Shown here one piece after another: positions 25,967 to 34,181 of a stretch of DNA of 64,000 nt. Both the position numbers and the translations under genes were made by a program. Location: NCBI RefSeq assembly GCF_030123105.1, contig NZ_CP126095.1, positions 4,588,001 through 4,652,000 on the forward strand. The letters are read 5' to 3'. Origin of the DNA: Paenibacillus sp. G2S3. GTDB taxonomy: Bacteria > Bacillota > Bacilli > Paenibacillales > Paenibacillaceae. How positions within the stretch are numbered: the first letter of the stretch is position 1; the number at the start of each line of letters is the position of its first letter. The notes under the pieces were generated by a model. That model was not told the DNA's origin and ran no database searches. It saw only the letters and a list, made by a program, of their open reading frames with translations.

Positions 25967-26638
25967 TTACAACGGTCCAGAAATCCCTTGTCTGCGGATC
26001 ATAATAAAGTGTCCTACGAGCAGACTAAGAAGCACCGCTGGGAGGAAGAATACATGTAATGCGAAAAACCGAGTCAATGTTTCTGCACCAACAATCGTAC
26101 CGCCTTGCATAAGTTCTTTCAGTACAGGACCCATCACTGGAACAGAGTTGGCAATTTCGAGCGTTACCTTAGTCGCAAAGTAAGCTTTATTGTCCCAAGG
26201 CAATAAGTAACCCGTTAAGCCGAGCCCCAACATTACGAAGAAGATGAGCATTCCAACCACCCAGTTCATCTCACGCGGAGCTTTGTAAGAGCCTGTAAAG
26301 AAAACGCGCATCGTATGAAGAAACATCATAACAATGACTAGACTTGCACCCCAGTGATGCATGCCGCGAACAATTTGTCCAAAAGCAACACTGGACTGTA
26401 AGTATTCAACACTAGCATAAGCATTGATAATATCTGGAACATAATACATCGTTAAGAACATACCCGATAAGATCTGAATCACTGTAATAAAAAAGGTCAG
26501 TCCGCCAAAACAATACACAAACGCTGAGAAGTGATGGGCCGGGTTAACATGCTCAGGAACCTCATGATCGGCCACGTCTCTCCAAATTGGCGTAACATCC
26601 AAACGTTCGTCAATCCAGTTATAGACATTTTTAAACAT
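25967..26638 (-). CDS. qcrB: Menaquinol:cytochrome c reductase cytochrome b subunit
   Basis: 223 residues, four transmembrane helices, equal to the N-terminal heme-binding part of mitochondrial cytochrome b. The His ligands are seen in GMHHWGASLVIVMMFLHTMRVF (shorter form GMHHWGASLV near 90) and FFALHVFFLPAVLLSLLVGHF (HVFFLP near 187). The b6-type GAYKAPREMNW loop is close to the GMxxxx glycine motif GLTGYLLPWD. It follows qcrA by six bases. Confidence 0.97.
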   Translation of the reverse strand: MFKNVYNWIDERLDVTPIWRDVADHEVPEHVNPAHHFSAFVYCFGGLTFFITVIQILSGMFLTMYYVPDIINAYASVEYLQSSVAFGQIVRGMHHWGASLVIVMMFLHTMRVFFTGSYKAPREMNWVVGMLIFFVMLGLGLTGYLLPWDNKAYFATKVTLEIANSVPVMGPVLKELMQGGTIVGAETLTRFFALHVFFLPAVLLSLLVGHFIMIRRQGISGPL

Positions 26639-26644
26639 TAGAAC

Positions 26645-27199
26645 CTACGCCTCCTCACTCGCTACTGTATTAGGCACAATATCACCCAAAAGAACCCACC
26701 CGTTATCAAATTTCGTTTTATACTGGTCAAGTGGTTTTGGAGCTACTTCGAGATTTTTGCCGAGTTTGGTGTAACGTGCACCGTGGCAAGGGCAATGGTA
26801 TTCGTCCGGATATGCCTTATCATTGTTCCATCCGACCGTACATCCTAAATGTTTACAAATGGGTGAAAGCGCATAAATATCACCCTTTGCGTCTTTACGG
26901 ATCCACGCAGTCAGCGTTGCTGTGCTATCGTACCATCCGTCCTTCTGTTTCAATTCAAACGTAAACTCTTGTGGCTCTTCGGTGATTTTGCTTATTTCAG
27001 CAACCTTTATAAAATCACCCGCGCCCTTCTTATGTAATATTGGGTCCACGACAAAACGGACCATTGGGAGTATTGTACCTGCCCCCATAAAAGCAGTAGC
27101 GCCACCTAGTGTATAGGTCAAAAATTGCCTGCGCGACATCTCTTTACGGCTGGGTGGTTGTTCAGGCCAAATATCCTGTTGATCATTATGGCTGCTCAT
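26645..27199 (-). CDS. qcrA: Menaquinol:cytochrome c reductase Rieske iron-sulfur subunit
   Basis: About 184 residues. The N-terminus holds a twin-arginine-like motif and one membrane anchor (SRRQFLTYTLGGATAFMGAG near 30). The [2Fe-2S] ligands are in CKHLGCTVGW and CPCHGARY (CxH...CxxH). Electrons pass from menaquinol to cytochrome c in qcrC. The start is set at 27199. An in-frame ATG eight codons earlier has a poorer fit to the GAAGGGGG binding site. A consensus promoter lies about 130 bases upstream. Confidence 0.95.
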   Translation of the reverse strand: MSSHNDQQDIWPEQPPSRKEMSRRQFLTYTLGGATAFMGAGTILPMVRFVVDPILHKKGAGDFIKVAEISKITEEPQEFTFELKQKDGWYDSTATLTAWIRKDAKGDIYALSPICKHLGCTVGWNNDKAYPDEYHCPCHGARYTKLGKNLEVAPKPLDQYKTKFDNGWVLLGDIVPNTVASEEA

Positions 27200-27330
27200 A
27201 CTGTTATATAACCCCCTTCTCAAGATATAAGAAAGTATCTATGGTGTCCGATCCGAGATGCCTTACTATAAATAATCCGTTTTCAAATCTTTTCAATGAA
27301 ATACATCACATACCATTTCGATTCAACCTA

Positions 27331-27359
27331 ATAATAGCTTAGGCTCCAAAACCCGTCAA
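27331..27359 (-). promoter_or_regulatory. SigA-type promoter of qcrABC
   Basis: TTGACG and TATTAT are exactly 17 bases apart on the minus strand, and the product reads straight into qcrA after a leader of about 125 bases. Confidence 0.7.
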
Positions 27360-27374
27360 GAATATTGTCTAATT

Positions 27375-27426
27375 TGTGACAGGCCAAAAAGTGATTTTCG
27401 CTTATAATTGTTGATTTTCTGTCACA
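27375..27426. promoter_or_regulatory. Inverted TGTGACAG half-sites upstream of the qcr promoter
   Basis: TGTGACAG at 27375-27382 and CTGTCACA at 27419-27426 are perfect inverses with 36 bases between them. They start 16 bases upstream of the -35 box, the place of an activator site. ResD is one known qcr regulator in Bacillus, but I cannot assign this sequence to it. Confidence 0.4.
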
Positions 27427-27438
27427 TTTAAAAGGGGT

Positions 27439-27858
27439 TCATCGCCGCCACATCTCTTGAATTTTCATACCAATATTGCTGTTAATCTTACCTTCCAGAG
27501 AGGCCTCAATGATAGGCAGAGAGAGTACTAAATCGCTTTCAATTATTTCTCTCTCCTGAAGTGCTATATCCGCTGTCAACACAACTGCATACTGGAAACC
27601 ACTGGATTTGACTTTTCGGCAAACCTCATTAATTAAATCGACATACCCTCCCCCTCCATACTGAATCGCTGGGTAAGTTACAATACGTCCCTTAAAAGGG
27701 ATTTCCACCAAATCCATGAAATCACGTAATCTCTCTAATGCTTGAACCGTCTCAGGAGGACTCTCGGAACCACTTAATCCTGTAAAAGGTATGAGACATG
27801 TATCATAGAATTTTCGATTCTCTTCCCACTGCTCTACTTCAAAATCACTGAATTTCAT
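27439..27858 (-). CDS. ypiF: DUF2487 protein YpiF
   Basis: 139 residues, soluble, of the YpiF family that sits before qcrA in B. subtilis. It begins MKFSDFEVEQWEENRKFYDTCL as family members do (the first part MKFSDFEVEQW is enough to see this) and ends with a two-arginine tail. The start at 27858 follows GGGAGATGG. A longer reading starting at 27933 would lack a good ribosome binding site. Function is not known. It lies between the group II intron and the qcr operon. Confidence 0.8.
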   Translation of the reverse strand: MKFSDFEVEQWEENRKFYDTCLIPFTGLSGSESPPETVQALERLRDFMDLVEIPFKGRIVTYPAIQYGGGGYVDLINEVCRKVKSSGFQYAVVLTADIALQEREIIESDLVLSLPIIEASLEGKINSNIGMKIQEMWRR

Positions 27859-28084
27859 TGATGTCCATCTCCCTATATACGATCCTTCGTCGCTTCCACT
27901 TTTCACAAATTTGCCCGAAGTTATAAATCCCATTATATTGAAAGAGGGGGACGAACGTCTAGATTTAGATTTTACAGATATGATATCAATCCAATGTAGA
28001 AGTAGATATACAAGTCTTAGAAGTAGTAATGGGGTTCATACTTTGAGAGCTTCATTGCTCCATTAGAAAAATCACATCTATAAA

Positions 28085-29982
28085 ATCGAGTAGGAGGGGG
28101 CGGTGAGCCCCCGACCTCTCACACCACCGTACGTACCGTTCGGTATACGGCGGTTCATGAAATATTCCGTAGTAAGTTGTATCTGTCCATTAAGCTCTTA
28201 AGTCCATTGGTTTCCCAGTATCGGTTATTCAATGCTCGTGACAAAATTGGACTCCCTGCAATTCGCCAGTACCCTTTTCGGGTATTTCCCCACTCATCCG
28301 CTTTATCCTTGCGTACGCCTAAGGATATTAGTCTTTTGACTTTGGTTCTCGGGTTCTTCCATTGCTTCCATAGGCACATTCTTAGCCTTCTTCGTATCCA
28401 CTTATCCATGTCTCGAAAGCTACTTGGTGTATCCGCTAGCGAGAAGTACCCACACCATCCCATAAGATATTGGTTTAGTTTCTGGATTCGCTCTTCCATC
28501 TTCATCGGCTTCTTTCGAGAGGTTATCTCTCGAATTCTAACCTTCGCTTTCTGCAAGGATTGCTGTGCTATCCTCACCTTTGGCTCTTGGTCCACACTAA
28601 AACTAAAACCCAGAAACTTCCGTTTCCAGGGGCGGTCTACCGCACTCTTGCCTTGGTTTACCTTGAGTTTTAGCTTTCCCTCAATGAACCCAGTGACGGA
28701 TGCTTTGACTCGTTCACCTGCTCTCGGAGTTTTCACGTAGATATTACAGTCGTCCGCATAGCGCACAAATCGGTGTCCACGTTTCTCCAGTTCCTTATCC
28801 AGTTCGTCCAGTACAATATTAGTTAATAACGGACTCAAGGGCCCCCCTTGCGGCGTTCCTTCTAATGTCGGCTTTACTAATCCATTCTCCATCACGCCCG
28901 ATTGAAGATATTTACGAATAAGTAAGAGGACCTTCTTGTCCTTCACTTTCTCCGCAATCTTCAACATAAGACGGTCATGGTGGACGCGGTCAAAGAATTT
29001 CTCCAAGTCTAGGTCGACTACGAATCGATATCCTTCTTTCATGAATTCTCTAGCTTTCCTCACCGCATCATGTCCCCGCCTTTTGGGACGAAATCCATAA
29101 CTGTGCTCGGAAAACTGTGGATCGAACAATGGGGTTACCACCTGCGAAATGGCTTGCTGAAGCATTCGGTCTGTCACGGTAGGTATCCCTAACATCCGGA
29201 CACCTCCGCCGTTCGGTTTCGGGATTTCGACCCGTCGTACGGGGCTCGGTTCATAGGTTCCTTCTTCTATCGCATGCCGTAGGGTTTGCCAGTTTTGTAC
29301 GATGTGTTTTCGTAAGGATTTTACGGACATGCCATCTACGCCATGGCTTCCTTTATTGGCTTCAACACGCTTTAAGGCTTGCAGAAGATTTTCCCGTGAC
29401 AGCAACTGCTCCAACATTTTTTTTTACCTCTCTTTACGTGATTTGCATCTTCCTCTTGTGCCAAAGATGAATTCAGCCCTGCTGAAGTCCCCCACGGGAT
29501 TCACCGCTTCCTTCTTCAGTTAGGTCCTTACGGATTTTTTTTTTCTGCTTTCATCACTCATCTCGAACGCCTGGATATACAAATACCTATTTCATGTTCA
29601 GCCCTTCCGCCCGTGTTGCACCACGGGGCGTACTATGGCATCTGCTGACTTCTGTACGTTCAGCTTACCTTCACAGGTAAGGTTACGGAAGTTGTTCCGC
29701 GTTCCGTACAGATCTCCCCAGGTAAGAACGCTATCTTCCTCTCCATCTATCTGCTTCATTTACTCTCGCACACCTTTGGCAGTAAGGGTTTTAGTTTGTT
29801 TAGCAACCTCACCCAACGTACGCTAGCCTTATATGAAGTTCGTGTTCCTCAGACCGGAGATTTGCCGCCGGCTTCCTTCAGATTCCACCTCACGGTGGAC
29901 ACCCTTGCCTTAGACTAATGGCTACTACTGCCTTCGCCATTCGGGACTTCAACCCTATAGATAGCGCCCATGCTGGGCGCAC
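28085..29982 (-). mobile_element. Group IIC intron, complete
   Basis: The minus strand starts with GTGCGCCCAGCATGGGCGC, the GUGYG 5' end of group II introns, at 29982. It ends with domain V (28116-28156, ACCGCC...GTACGGTGGT) and domain VI ending CCTACTCGAT at 28085. Domain V shows a CGC triad where classes A and B have AGC, a class C trait. The 5' exon is the T-rich end of an intrinsic terminator, the usual target of class C introns. Joining the flanks restores TTTTTTTA-TTTATAG. The reverse transcriptase is in domain IV. The 29418-29982 part is intron RNA with no other gene. Confidence 0.88.
28155..29417 (-). CDS. ltrA: Group II intron reverse transcriptase/maturase
   Basis: 420 residues. 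RT blocks are visible in order: GVDGMSVKSLRKHI (RT0/1), YEPSPVRRVEIPKPNGG, LGIPTVTDRMLQQAI, HSYGFRPKRRGHDAV, DLDLEKFFDRVHHDRLM (catalytic Asp), GTPQGGPLSPLL and RFVRYADDCNIYV with the active-site YADD. The maturase/X domain follows, with RRRLRMCLWKQWKNP. No C-terminal HNH endonuclease is present, as is normal in class C. The ATG follows GAGAGG and a run of A. The stop codon touches domain V. The protein looks intact and the intron may be active. Confidence 0.93.
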   Translation of the reverse strand: MLEQLLSRENLLQALKRVEANKGSHGVDGMSVKSLRKHIVQNWQTLRHAIEEGTYEPSPVRRVEIPKPNGGGVRMLGIPTVTDRMLQQAISQVVTPLFDPQFSEHSYGFRPKRRGHDAVRKAREFMKEGYRFVVDLDLEKFFDRVHHDRLMLKIAEKVKDKKVLLLIRKYLQSGVMENGLVKPTLEGTPQGGPLSPLLTNIVLDELDKELEKRGHRFVRYADDCNIYVKTPRAGERVKASVTGFIEGKLKLKVNQGKSAVDRPWKRKFLGFSFSVDQEPKVRIAQQSLQKAKVRIREITSRKKPMKMEERIQKLNQYLMGWCGYFSLADTPSSFRDMDKWIRRRLRMCLWKQWKNPRTKVKRLISLGVRKDKADEWGNTRKGYWRIAGSPILSRALNNRYWETNGLKSLMDRYNLLRNIS

Positions 29983-30013
29983 TAAAAAAAGAAATGCGCT
30001 AAGCGCATTTCTT
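29983..30013 (-). terminator. Terminator of the IDEAL-domain gene and intron insertion target
   Basis: GAAATGCGC and GCGCATTTC pair around three bases on the minus strand, followed by TTTTTTTA. The intron begins at the very next base. Confidence 0.9.
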
Positions 30014-30192
30014 TATGCCAAACTTTTAAGTTCCTCTGTAAGATTTCGAAAAGCCAACTTATCTCCTGTAGCCAGCGCCGTGTCAATCTCACGGTGCAAG
30101 ATGTCGGAGCGACGCTTTCGCAGCGCTTCATCCCACACCATTTCTGCCGCAAGTCCTAGCATCACTTCGTACGTAGCCTTCATTTTGTCCAT
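30013..30192 (-). CDS. Small IDEAL-domain protein
   Basis: 59 residues, predicted helical and acidic/basic mixed. The C-terminal part ILHREIDTALATGDKLAF and the following helix match the IDEAL domain found at the end of B. subtilis YpiB. YpiB itself has in addition an N-terminal UPF0302 domain, which is absent here, so this is either a shortened relative or a separate small family member. The ATG at 30192 has GGAGG eight bases upstream. Its stop codon is next to a terminator. Gene order relative to ypiF agrees with ypiB. Confidence 0.75.
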   Translation of the reverse strand: MDKMKATYEVMLGLAAEMVWDEALRKRRSDILHREIDTALATGDKLAFRNLTEELKSLA

Positions 30193-30437
30193 TCGATACA
30201 CCTCCGCTGTTTAAGAGATCCATATTACTTTAATATTTTGATATCCCTCAAGATGATTTTGTTTTCGGTTTCAAAAGAGACGGCACCTACTAAATCATAT
30301 TCAACAATCCTGTCTACGTTCTACATATTTACCTATTCTGATCCATACTTCCTCTTTTGTTCCCATCAGCAACCCATGCGAAGACCTCGTTTACATATGT
30401 AATCCCCATAAGCATTTACTTGTATGCCTCCATACTA

Positions 30438-31520
30438 CTATAGATGTTTAGGCACGGCTATCTCCATCCCCCACGGCGTCATCATCACAACGAGTCCAGC
30501 AGTGGTCTCGCCTAATTTAAGCATCCCAAGGTGCACCATCATCCGAATAATTCGTTGCTCCAGAATAGAAGCAGCATTGTCATAATAGAACGGTTTGATT
30601 AACCACCCCACACCATCTACTAATGAAGGAACGCTCACCCAATTCCCAGCGCTAATGCTTACCCAATACACAAGTGAAGGTAGGTTTGGTACAGCCCCCT
30701 TATATAGTTTTAACCAAAAAGAGAATATCTGCATCAACGAGTCACATTTTCCATCGTTCAACACAGCCTCCCCTGTCGATGTAAGCCTTAGCCGAAAACC
30801 TTCTTCAGTGATCCAGCGGCGATGACGAACATAATCATATAGGAGCGCTAATCTTGGTGGATAATGCTCACATGCCCTACCATAACCAAATCTCCAGCCG
30901 CCTTTGCTAAGGAGATCCTCCGGAATATGAAGTGCATTCATCACGCCTTGCTGATACCGCCTATACATGGCCCCTTCCTGATTCAGCTCTGGCTCATTCT
31001 CCTTAATATATCGCAGAAGCATGACCAGATCACTTAACAGCAATTCTCCTTCATTTCGATACATGGCTGGTTCAGAGCTAACCGTAACCTTTTCCTTGAT
31101 ATGTGCGCTCATCGTCTCACGAAAGCGCTCTTTCAAGTCTTTGGGCACTTGGAACAAGTATCTGGTTTGCTGAGAGGAACCACTAAAGAGCCAGCCTCCA
31201 CTTTTGAAACGAGAAATCATCTCTCGGAAGCCTCCGGACTTTCCCTCAGGAGCATCGAAAGAAGCCTGCCTAGCTACAGCCAACAAATCTTCTAGACTAA
31301 AGTAGCTGCGTTCATCAAAAAGTAATGTATTCAGAAACCGTAAATCCTCCGGAGCACATTCCCGGATATGAGACTCCATAAAACTTCTGCTTCCAAGCAT
31401 AATCAAAATACTCTGGATCAAGTCATGTTTGGAATTCTGCTTGCATTCACACCGGTAGCGTCCCGCTATGGCGGTCAGCTGTCCAATATCTGCATACGTG
31501 AGCATATCCGCCAGATTCAT
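30438..31520 (-). CDS. Conserved hypothetical protein
   Basis: 360 residues, soluble, no signal peptide. I do not recognise it with certainty. The first 40 residues (LADMLTYADIGQLTAIAGRY) resemble a small helix-turn-helix or SAP-like element. The middle (about 200-260) has predicted helix-helix-strand patterns with a wing-like EEGFRLRLTSTGEAVLNDG, suggesting winged-helix folds similar to those in helicase-associated regions. There are no catalytic motifs. The ATG follows GGTGAGG. It stands alone between the IDEAL gene and a phosphatase, with a 236-base gap on its downstream side in which I see nothing. Confidence 0.6.
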   Translation of the reverse strand: MNLADMLTYADIGQLTAIAGRYRCECKQNSKHDLIQSILIMLGSRSFMESHIRECAPEDLRFLNTLLFDERSYFSLEDLLAVARQASFDAPEGKSGGFREMISRFKSGGWLFSGSSQQTRYLFQVPKDLKERFRETMSAHIKEKVTVSSEPAMYRNEGELLLSDLVMLLRYIKENEPELNQEGAMYRRYQQGVMNALHIPEDLLSKGGWRFGYGRACEHYPPRLALLYDYVRHRRWITEEGFRLRLTSTGEAVLNDGKCDSLMQIFSFWLKLYKGAVPNLPSLVYWVSISAGNWVSVPSLVDGVGWLIKPFYYDNAASILEQRIIRMMVHLGMLKLGETTAGLVVMMTPWGMEIAVPKHL

Positions 31521-31584
31521 GTTTTATCGCCTCACCGTTTTACTACCATTATGGGAAATACAGCCCATTTTATTCCCCTTAGCG

Positions 31585-31612
31585 CAAAAAAAATAACCCG
31601 ATGCACGGGTTA
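31585..31612 (-). terminator. Rho-independent terminator after the histidine phosphatase
   Basis: TAACCCG and CGGGTTA pair around TGCAT and are followed by ATTTTTTTT on the minus strand. The stem includes the stop codon. Confidence 0.9.
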
Positions 31613-32197
31613 ACGCTGATTTTGCAGGATATGACGAGTACAATTGTATAAAATAGGGTTCCATTCCCGCTCTTTCTTTTCCAAAATGGTTAGTGATAAA
31701 TTTCCAATTCGTTCAGAATACTTATCCTTGTAAAGTGCTGTGTACAGTTGAGCGAGGAATCCTCCATGAGATATGACAAGTATATTCTTATTGGGATGCA
31801 GCGCAGAAATGTCTTCCATAAAGGCAAGTGCACGAGCTTGTAGCTGTTCGTCGGTTTCTTGACCAAGTGAAAGCTGACCCCAATCTTTCCCCCACTTCTC
31901 TTCACGCTCAGCAGCAGTAAGCCCTTCTACCTGCCCGTAAGCACGTTCTCGGATACGATGATCAGGATCGAGCAACGGTAAATTTAATTTGTCAGCGATA
32001 ATCTTGCCTGTCTCTGCTGCCCGGGAAAGGTTACTTGTAATGCAGTAGTCCCAGCGATACGGTTCTTGTAATAAGCGGTCAGCAAGCATAGCAGCTTGCA
32101 TCCGTCCTTCATCATTAAGCGGAATATCACTTTGCCCCTGTATCTTTCCAATTGCGTTCCAGTCCGTCAATCCATGGCGTATCAAGCCGATTAGCAT
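31610..32197 (-). CDS. Histidine phosphatase superfamily protein (phosphoglycerate-mutase-like)
   Basis: 195 residues. The catalytic RHG motif is at 7-9 (LIRHGLTDWN), with a further arginine in TSNLSRAAETG (about 56-66), the acid in RIRERAYGQVEG and the second catalytic His in VISHGGFLAQL (about 143-153). This matches small phosphatases of the CobC/PhoE/YhfR type. The substrate cannot be told from sequence. It follows the anti-sigma gene by 180 bases but has its own terminator. Confidence 0.88.
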   Translation of the reverse strand: MLIGLIRHGLTDWNAIGKIQGQSDIPLNDEGRMQAAMLADRLLQEPYRWDYCITSNLSRAAETGKIIADKLNLPLLDPDHRIRERAYGQVEGLTAAEREEKWGKDWGQLSLGQETDEQLQARALAFMEDISALHPNKNILVISHGGFLAQLYTALYKDKYSERIGNLSLTILEKKEREWNPILYNCTRHILQNQR

Positions 32198-32283
32198 ATT
32201 GCCTCCCCCTTTTCACCCAAGTATTTGTCTCTTAATGTAACATGGATGAAATAAAAAGTCTTCTTTTATAGGTATTAGAATAC

Positions 32284-32313
32284 AAAAAATCCCCTTATCT
32301 TTACATAAAGGGA
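32284..32313 (-). terminator. Rho-independent terminator after the anti-sigma gene
   Basis: TCCCTTTAT and ATAAGGGGA pair (one mismatch) on the minus strand and run into TTTTTTG, 64 bases after the stop codon. Confidence 0.75.
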
Positions 32314-32376
32314 CTCCCACATCGTTCATAACACTATTATATACTGCAATAGCCAAGTCATACATCAATAGACCCT

Positions 32377-32967
32377 TTATGATCTGCGATATCGATTCAG
32401 CCGGGTTAATGAAAACACTGCAAAACCCACACCAAGCATGGATAACATCATCCAATATTGAGGATGAGTAGGTCCCATATTCACTACAAGCGGTTCAATG
32501 ATCCCACCCTCAGAGCCTAAAATGGGATACGTGGATGTCCATTCCATAGAACCAGCAACGCCAGTCTCAACAATTCCACTTTGAGCAGCAGTGATATCAG
32601 CAGGTGTTCTAAACATAGTAAAGTAAAGAACACTGGACAAAAATACCGCCAGGAAGCAAGCGATCCAAAGACTAAGCCTATGGCGAACAATGGCAGATGT
32701 CCCCGCGGATTTCCCATCCCCTGGCATCAACCAAGGACTCTCTAGATAAATCCGCTCCATTACTTTAACATTTATAACTTCCGCACGTTCTTCACTGATC
32801 TCTTCTTTCAAATCGTGCATAAGCTGACTGCTCTCTTGCCACAGAGACCATTCAGCGGCGCAGTAAGGACAAGTTTCAATATGTTGTTCAAGCAAAATCC
32901 GCCTAGGATGTGTGGGGGGAGCGTCCCACAAGAGCGGAATACATTCTTGCGCTTCCCTGCAATTCAT
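32377..32967 (-). CDS. Anti-sigma factor with zinc-binding domain
   Basis: 196 residues. The N-terminus has a zinc-binding anti-sigma (zf-HC2) motif: CREAQECIPLLWD and LEQHIETCPYCAAEW, giving H-x3-C-x2-C. Two transmembrane helices follow, at about 112-132 (LSLWIACFLAVFLSSVLYF) and 172-190 (YWMMLSMLGVGFAVFSL), with about 40 residues outside. It begins five bases after the sigma factor gene, the normal arrangement of an ECF sigma factor and its membrane inhibitor. The inducing signal is unknown. Confidence 0.87.
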   Translation of the reverse strand: MNCREAQECIPLLWDAPPTHPRRILLEQHIETCPYCAAEWSLWQESSQLMHDLKEEISEERAEVINVKVMERIYLESPWLMPGDGKSAGTSAIVRHRLSLWIACFLAVFLSSVLYFTMFRTPADITAAQSGIVETGVAGSMEWTSTYPILGSEGGIIEPLVVNMGPTHPQYWMMLSMLGVGFAVFSLTRLNRYRRS

Positions 32968-32972
32968 TCGCC

Positions 32973-33560
32973 TTACACCCTCTCAACCTGCTCTTCAACT
33001 TCAGGCTCATTGAAATAGGATTCGAGTTGAAGCTTCACACTACTTCTGGCACGAAACAACAATGATTTCACGGAGCTTACACTCTGATCCAAAATTTCTG
33101 CAATTTCTTGATAATCCATCTGATCATATTCACGCAGGATTAGTGCAGAGCGTTGTTTCTCCGGAAGATTATTAATTGCCTCACGGACCAAGTTCATCCG
33201 TTCTTTACGCAATGCAGCCTGCTCAGGTGCTACTTCAAACGGTGCAACGGGAGTATATCCACTCTCTTCTAGGGATACATTACCGGCACGATTCTTACGA
33301 AGCTCACTTAGCACAGTATTACGAGCAATAGTGTACAACCACGTTGAAAAGGAAGCATCTACCTCTCGAAAGGAATGCAAGCTACGGAATGCCTTGTAGA
33401 AAGTCTCCGAACAAAGGTCCTCTGCAATTAGCTCCATTTGTGAGTTTCTAAGCATATGATATACAAATGCCAATATTTTTCGTTGATAACGACGCATTAA
33501 TTCTGAATATAATTCTGTGTTACCTTGTTTGATTTCCTGGATCAACTGGGAATCCGTCAT
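32973..33560 (-). CDS. ECF RNA polymerase sigma factor
   Basis: 195 residues. Region 2 is at about 5-90 (LIQEIKQGNTELYSELMRRY, AEDLCSETFYKAF, FSTWLYTIARNTVLSELRK) and region 4 at about 125-180 (LPEKQRSALILREYDQMDYQ, EIAEILDQSVSSVKSLLFRA). It groups by eye with SigW-like ECF factors. It is co-transcribed with the zinc-finger anti-sigma gene. A promoter with ECF-like GCAACTTTT and a TATAAT sits 55-100 bases upstream, which would allow self-regulation. The exact ECF group cannot be set without alignment. Confidence 0.93.
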   Translation of the reverse strand: MTDSQLIQEIKQGNTELYSELMRRYQRKILAFVYHMLRNSQMELIAEDLCSETFYKAFRSLHSFREVDASFSTWLYTIARNTVLSELRKNRAGNVSLEESGYTPVAPFEVAPEQAALRKERMNLVREAINNLPEKQRSALILREYDQMDYQEIAEILDQSVSSVKSLLFRARSSVKLQLESYFNEPEVEEQVERV

Positions 33561-33614
33561 GGTGAGATTGGCCCTCCTCGCCCTTGCACGTCTTTTCCCG
33601 TCCGGTCCGTACTT

Positions 33615-33663
33615 ATTATACCGGTTTGGGCTTTAAAAGTTGCGGTGGTTTACTGCAACTTTT
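33615..33663 (-). promoter_or_regulatory. Candidate promoter and inverted repeat upstream of the ECF sigma gene
   Basis: On the minus strand CGGTATAAT (33615-33620 and next bases) is preceded at suitable distance by GCAACTTTT, an AAC-type -35 typical of ECF promoters. That -35 is one arm of a perfect inverted repeat, AAAAGTTGC at 33635-33643 and GCAACTTTT at 33655-33663. Confidence 0.45.
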
Positions 33664-34054
33664 TAGTTTATTACAAGATGAAACGATATTGTCGACCTTT
33701 TATGTAAGACAACCGTTCCTTATGGAAATTCAAGGGAAAATATATGACGTGCAACTTATCCGTTCTTCATTTTGAAATACACCTATGTATATTCAAACAC
33801 CCAATAATTAAGGCATGATGATTGTGATGAATATAAAAAGAAAAATGGCATATTTCTAAGAGCATATAAATTTTATAACGAATCTAGAAATATACCAGAT
33901 CTATTGTATCACAGATTCTCATAGGATGACATTAATAGACTTCAGAGCGGTAATCTCGTCAGCATGACCTGACAACAGATTATAAACGAACATGAAGTTC
34001 AACAATAAGACTTTGATCACTGTAATATGACTTTAATCTCTTTTTAATAAACTG
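33664..34054. other. Intergenic stretch without recognised gene
   Basis: Part of the 808-base gap between the sigma factor and the XRE regulator. I see AT-rich sequence with short stop-interrupted reading frames and no convincing promoter, hairpin or RNA. The small-RNA unit begins at its right edge. Confidence 0.5.
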
Positions 34055-34083
34055 TTGACAAAATGTAAACGTATACATATAAT
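34055..34083 (+). promoter_or_regulatory. Perfect SigA promoter of a candidate small RNA
   Basis: TTGACA and TATAAT, both exact consensus, are separated by 17 bases. No protein gene with a ribosome binding site follows before a terminator 70 bases further on. Confidence 0.85.
34063..34078 (+). promoter_or_regulatory. CcpA-binding cre site inside the promoter
   Basis: ATGTAAACGTATACAT matches the cre consensus WTGNNANCGNWNNCAW at every fixed position and is almost palindromic. It fills the spacer and touches the -10 box, so bound CcpA would block transcription when preferred sugars are present. Confidence 0.7.
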
Positions 34084-34089
34084 AAAAGT

Positions 34090-34181
34090 ACAGTATGGTT
34101 TCTCTCCACTCCTATCCAAATACTACACGGTTCCAATTTATTGTGAACTGTAGCCGCTTACTTTGTAAGCGGTCTTTTTTT
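34090..34181 (+). ncRNA. Candidate small regulatory RNA, about 90 nt
   Basis: The transcript expected from the promoter at 34055 starts near 34090 and ends at a strong terminator. It contains a C/U-rich single-stranded segment TCTCTCCACTCCTATCC (34101-34117) that could pair with Shine-Dalgarno sequences, then a weak hairpin CGGTTC/GAACTG, then the terminator hairpin. A short frame from an ATG five bases after the likely start has no ribosome binding site and runs through the terminator, so coding is unlikely. I recognise no named RNA family. Expression is inferred, not shown. Confidence 0.6.
34154..34181 (+). terminator. Rho-independent terminator of the candidate small RNA
   Basis: CCGCTTAC and GTAAGCGG form a perfect eight-base stem with a TTT loop, followed by TCTTTTTTT on the plus strand. 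Confidence 0.92.

Noticed and set aside
28177..28740. A 187-codon plus-strand frame opposite the intron reverse transcriptase
   Set aside because: Pure shadow of the RT gene, whose own motifs are unmistakable.
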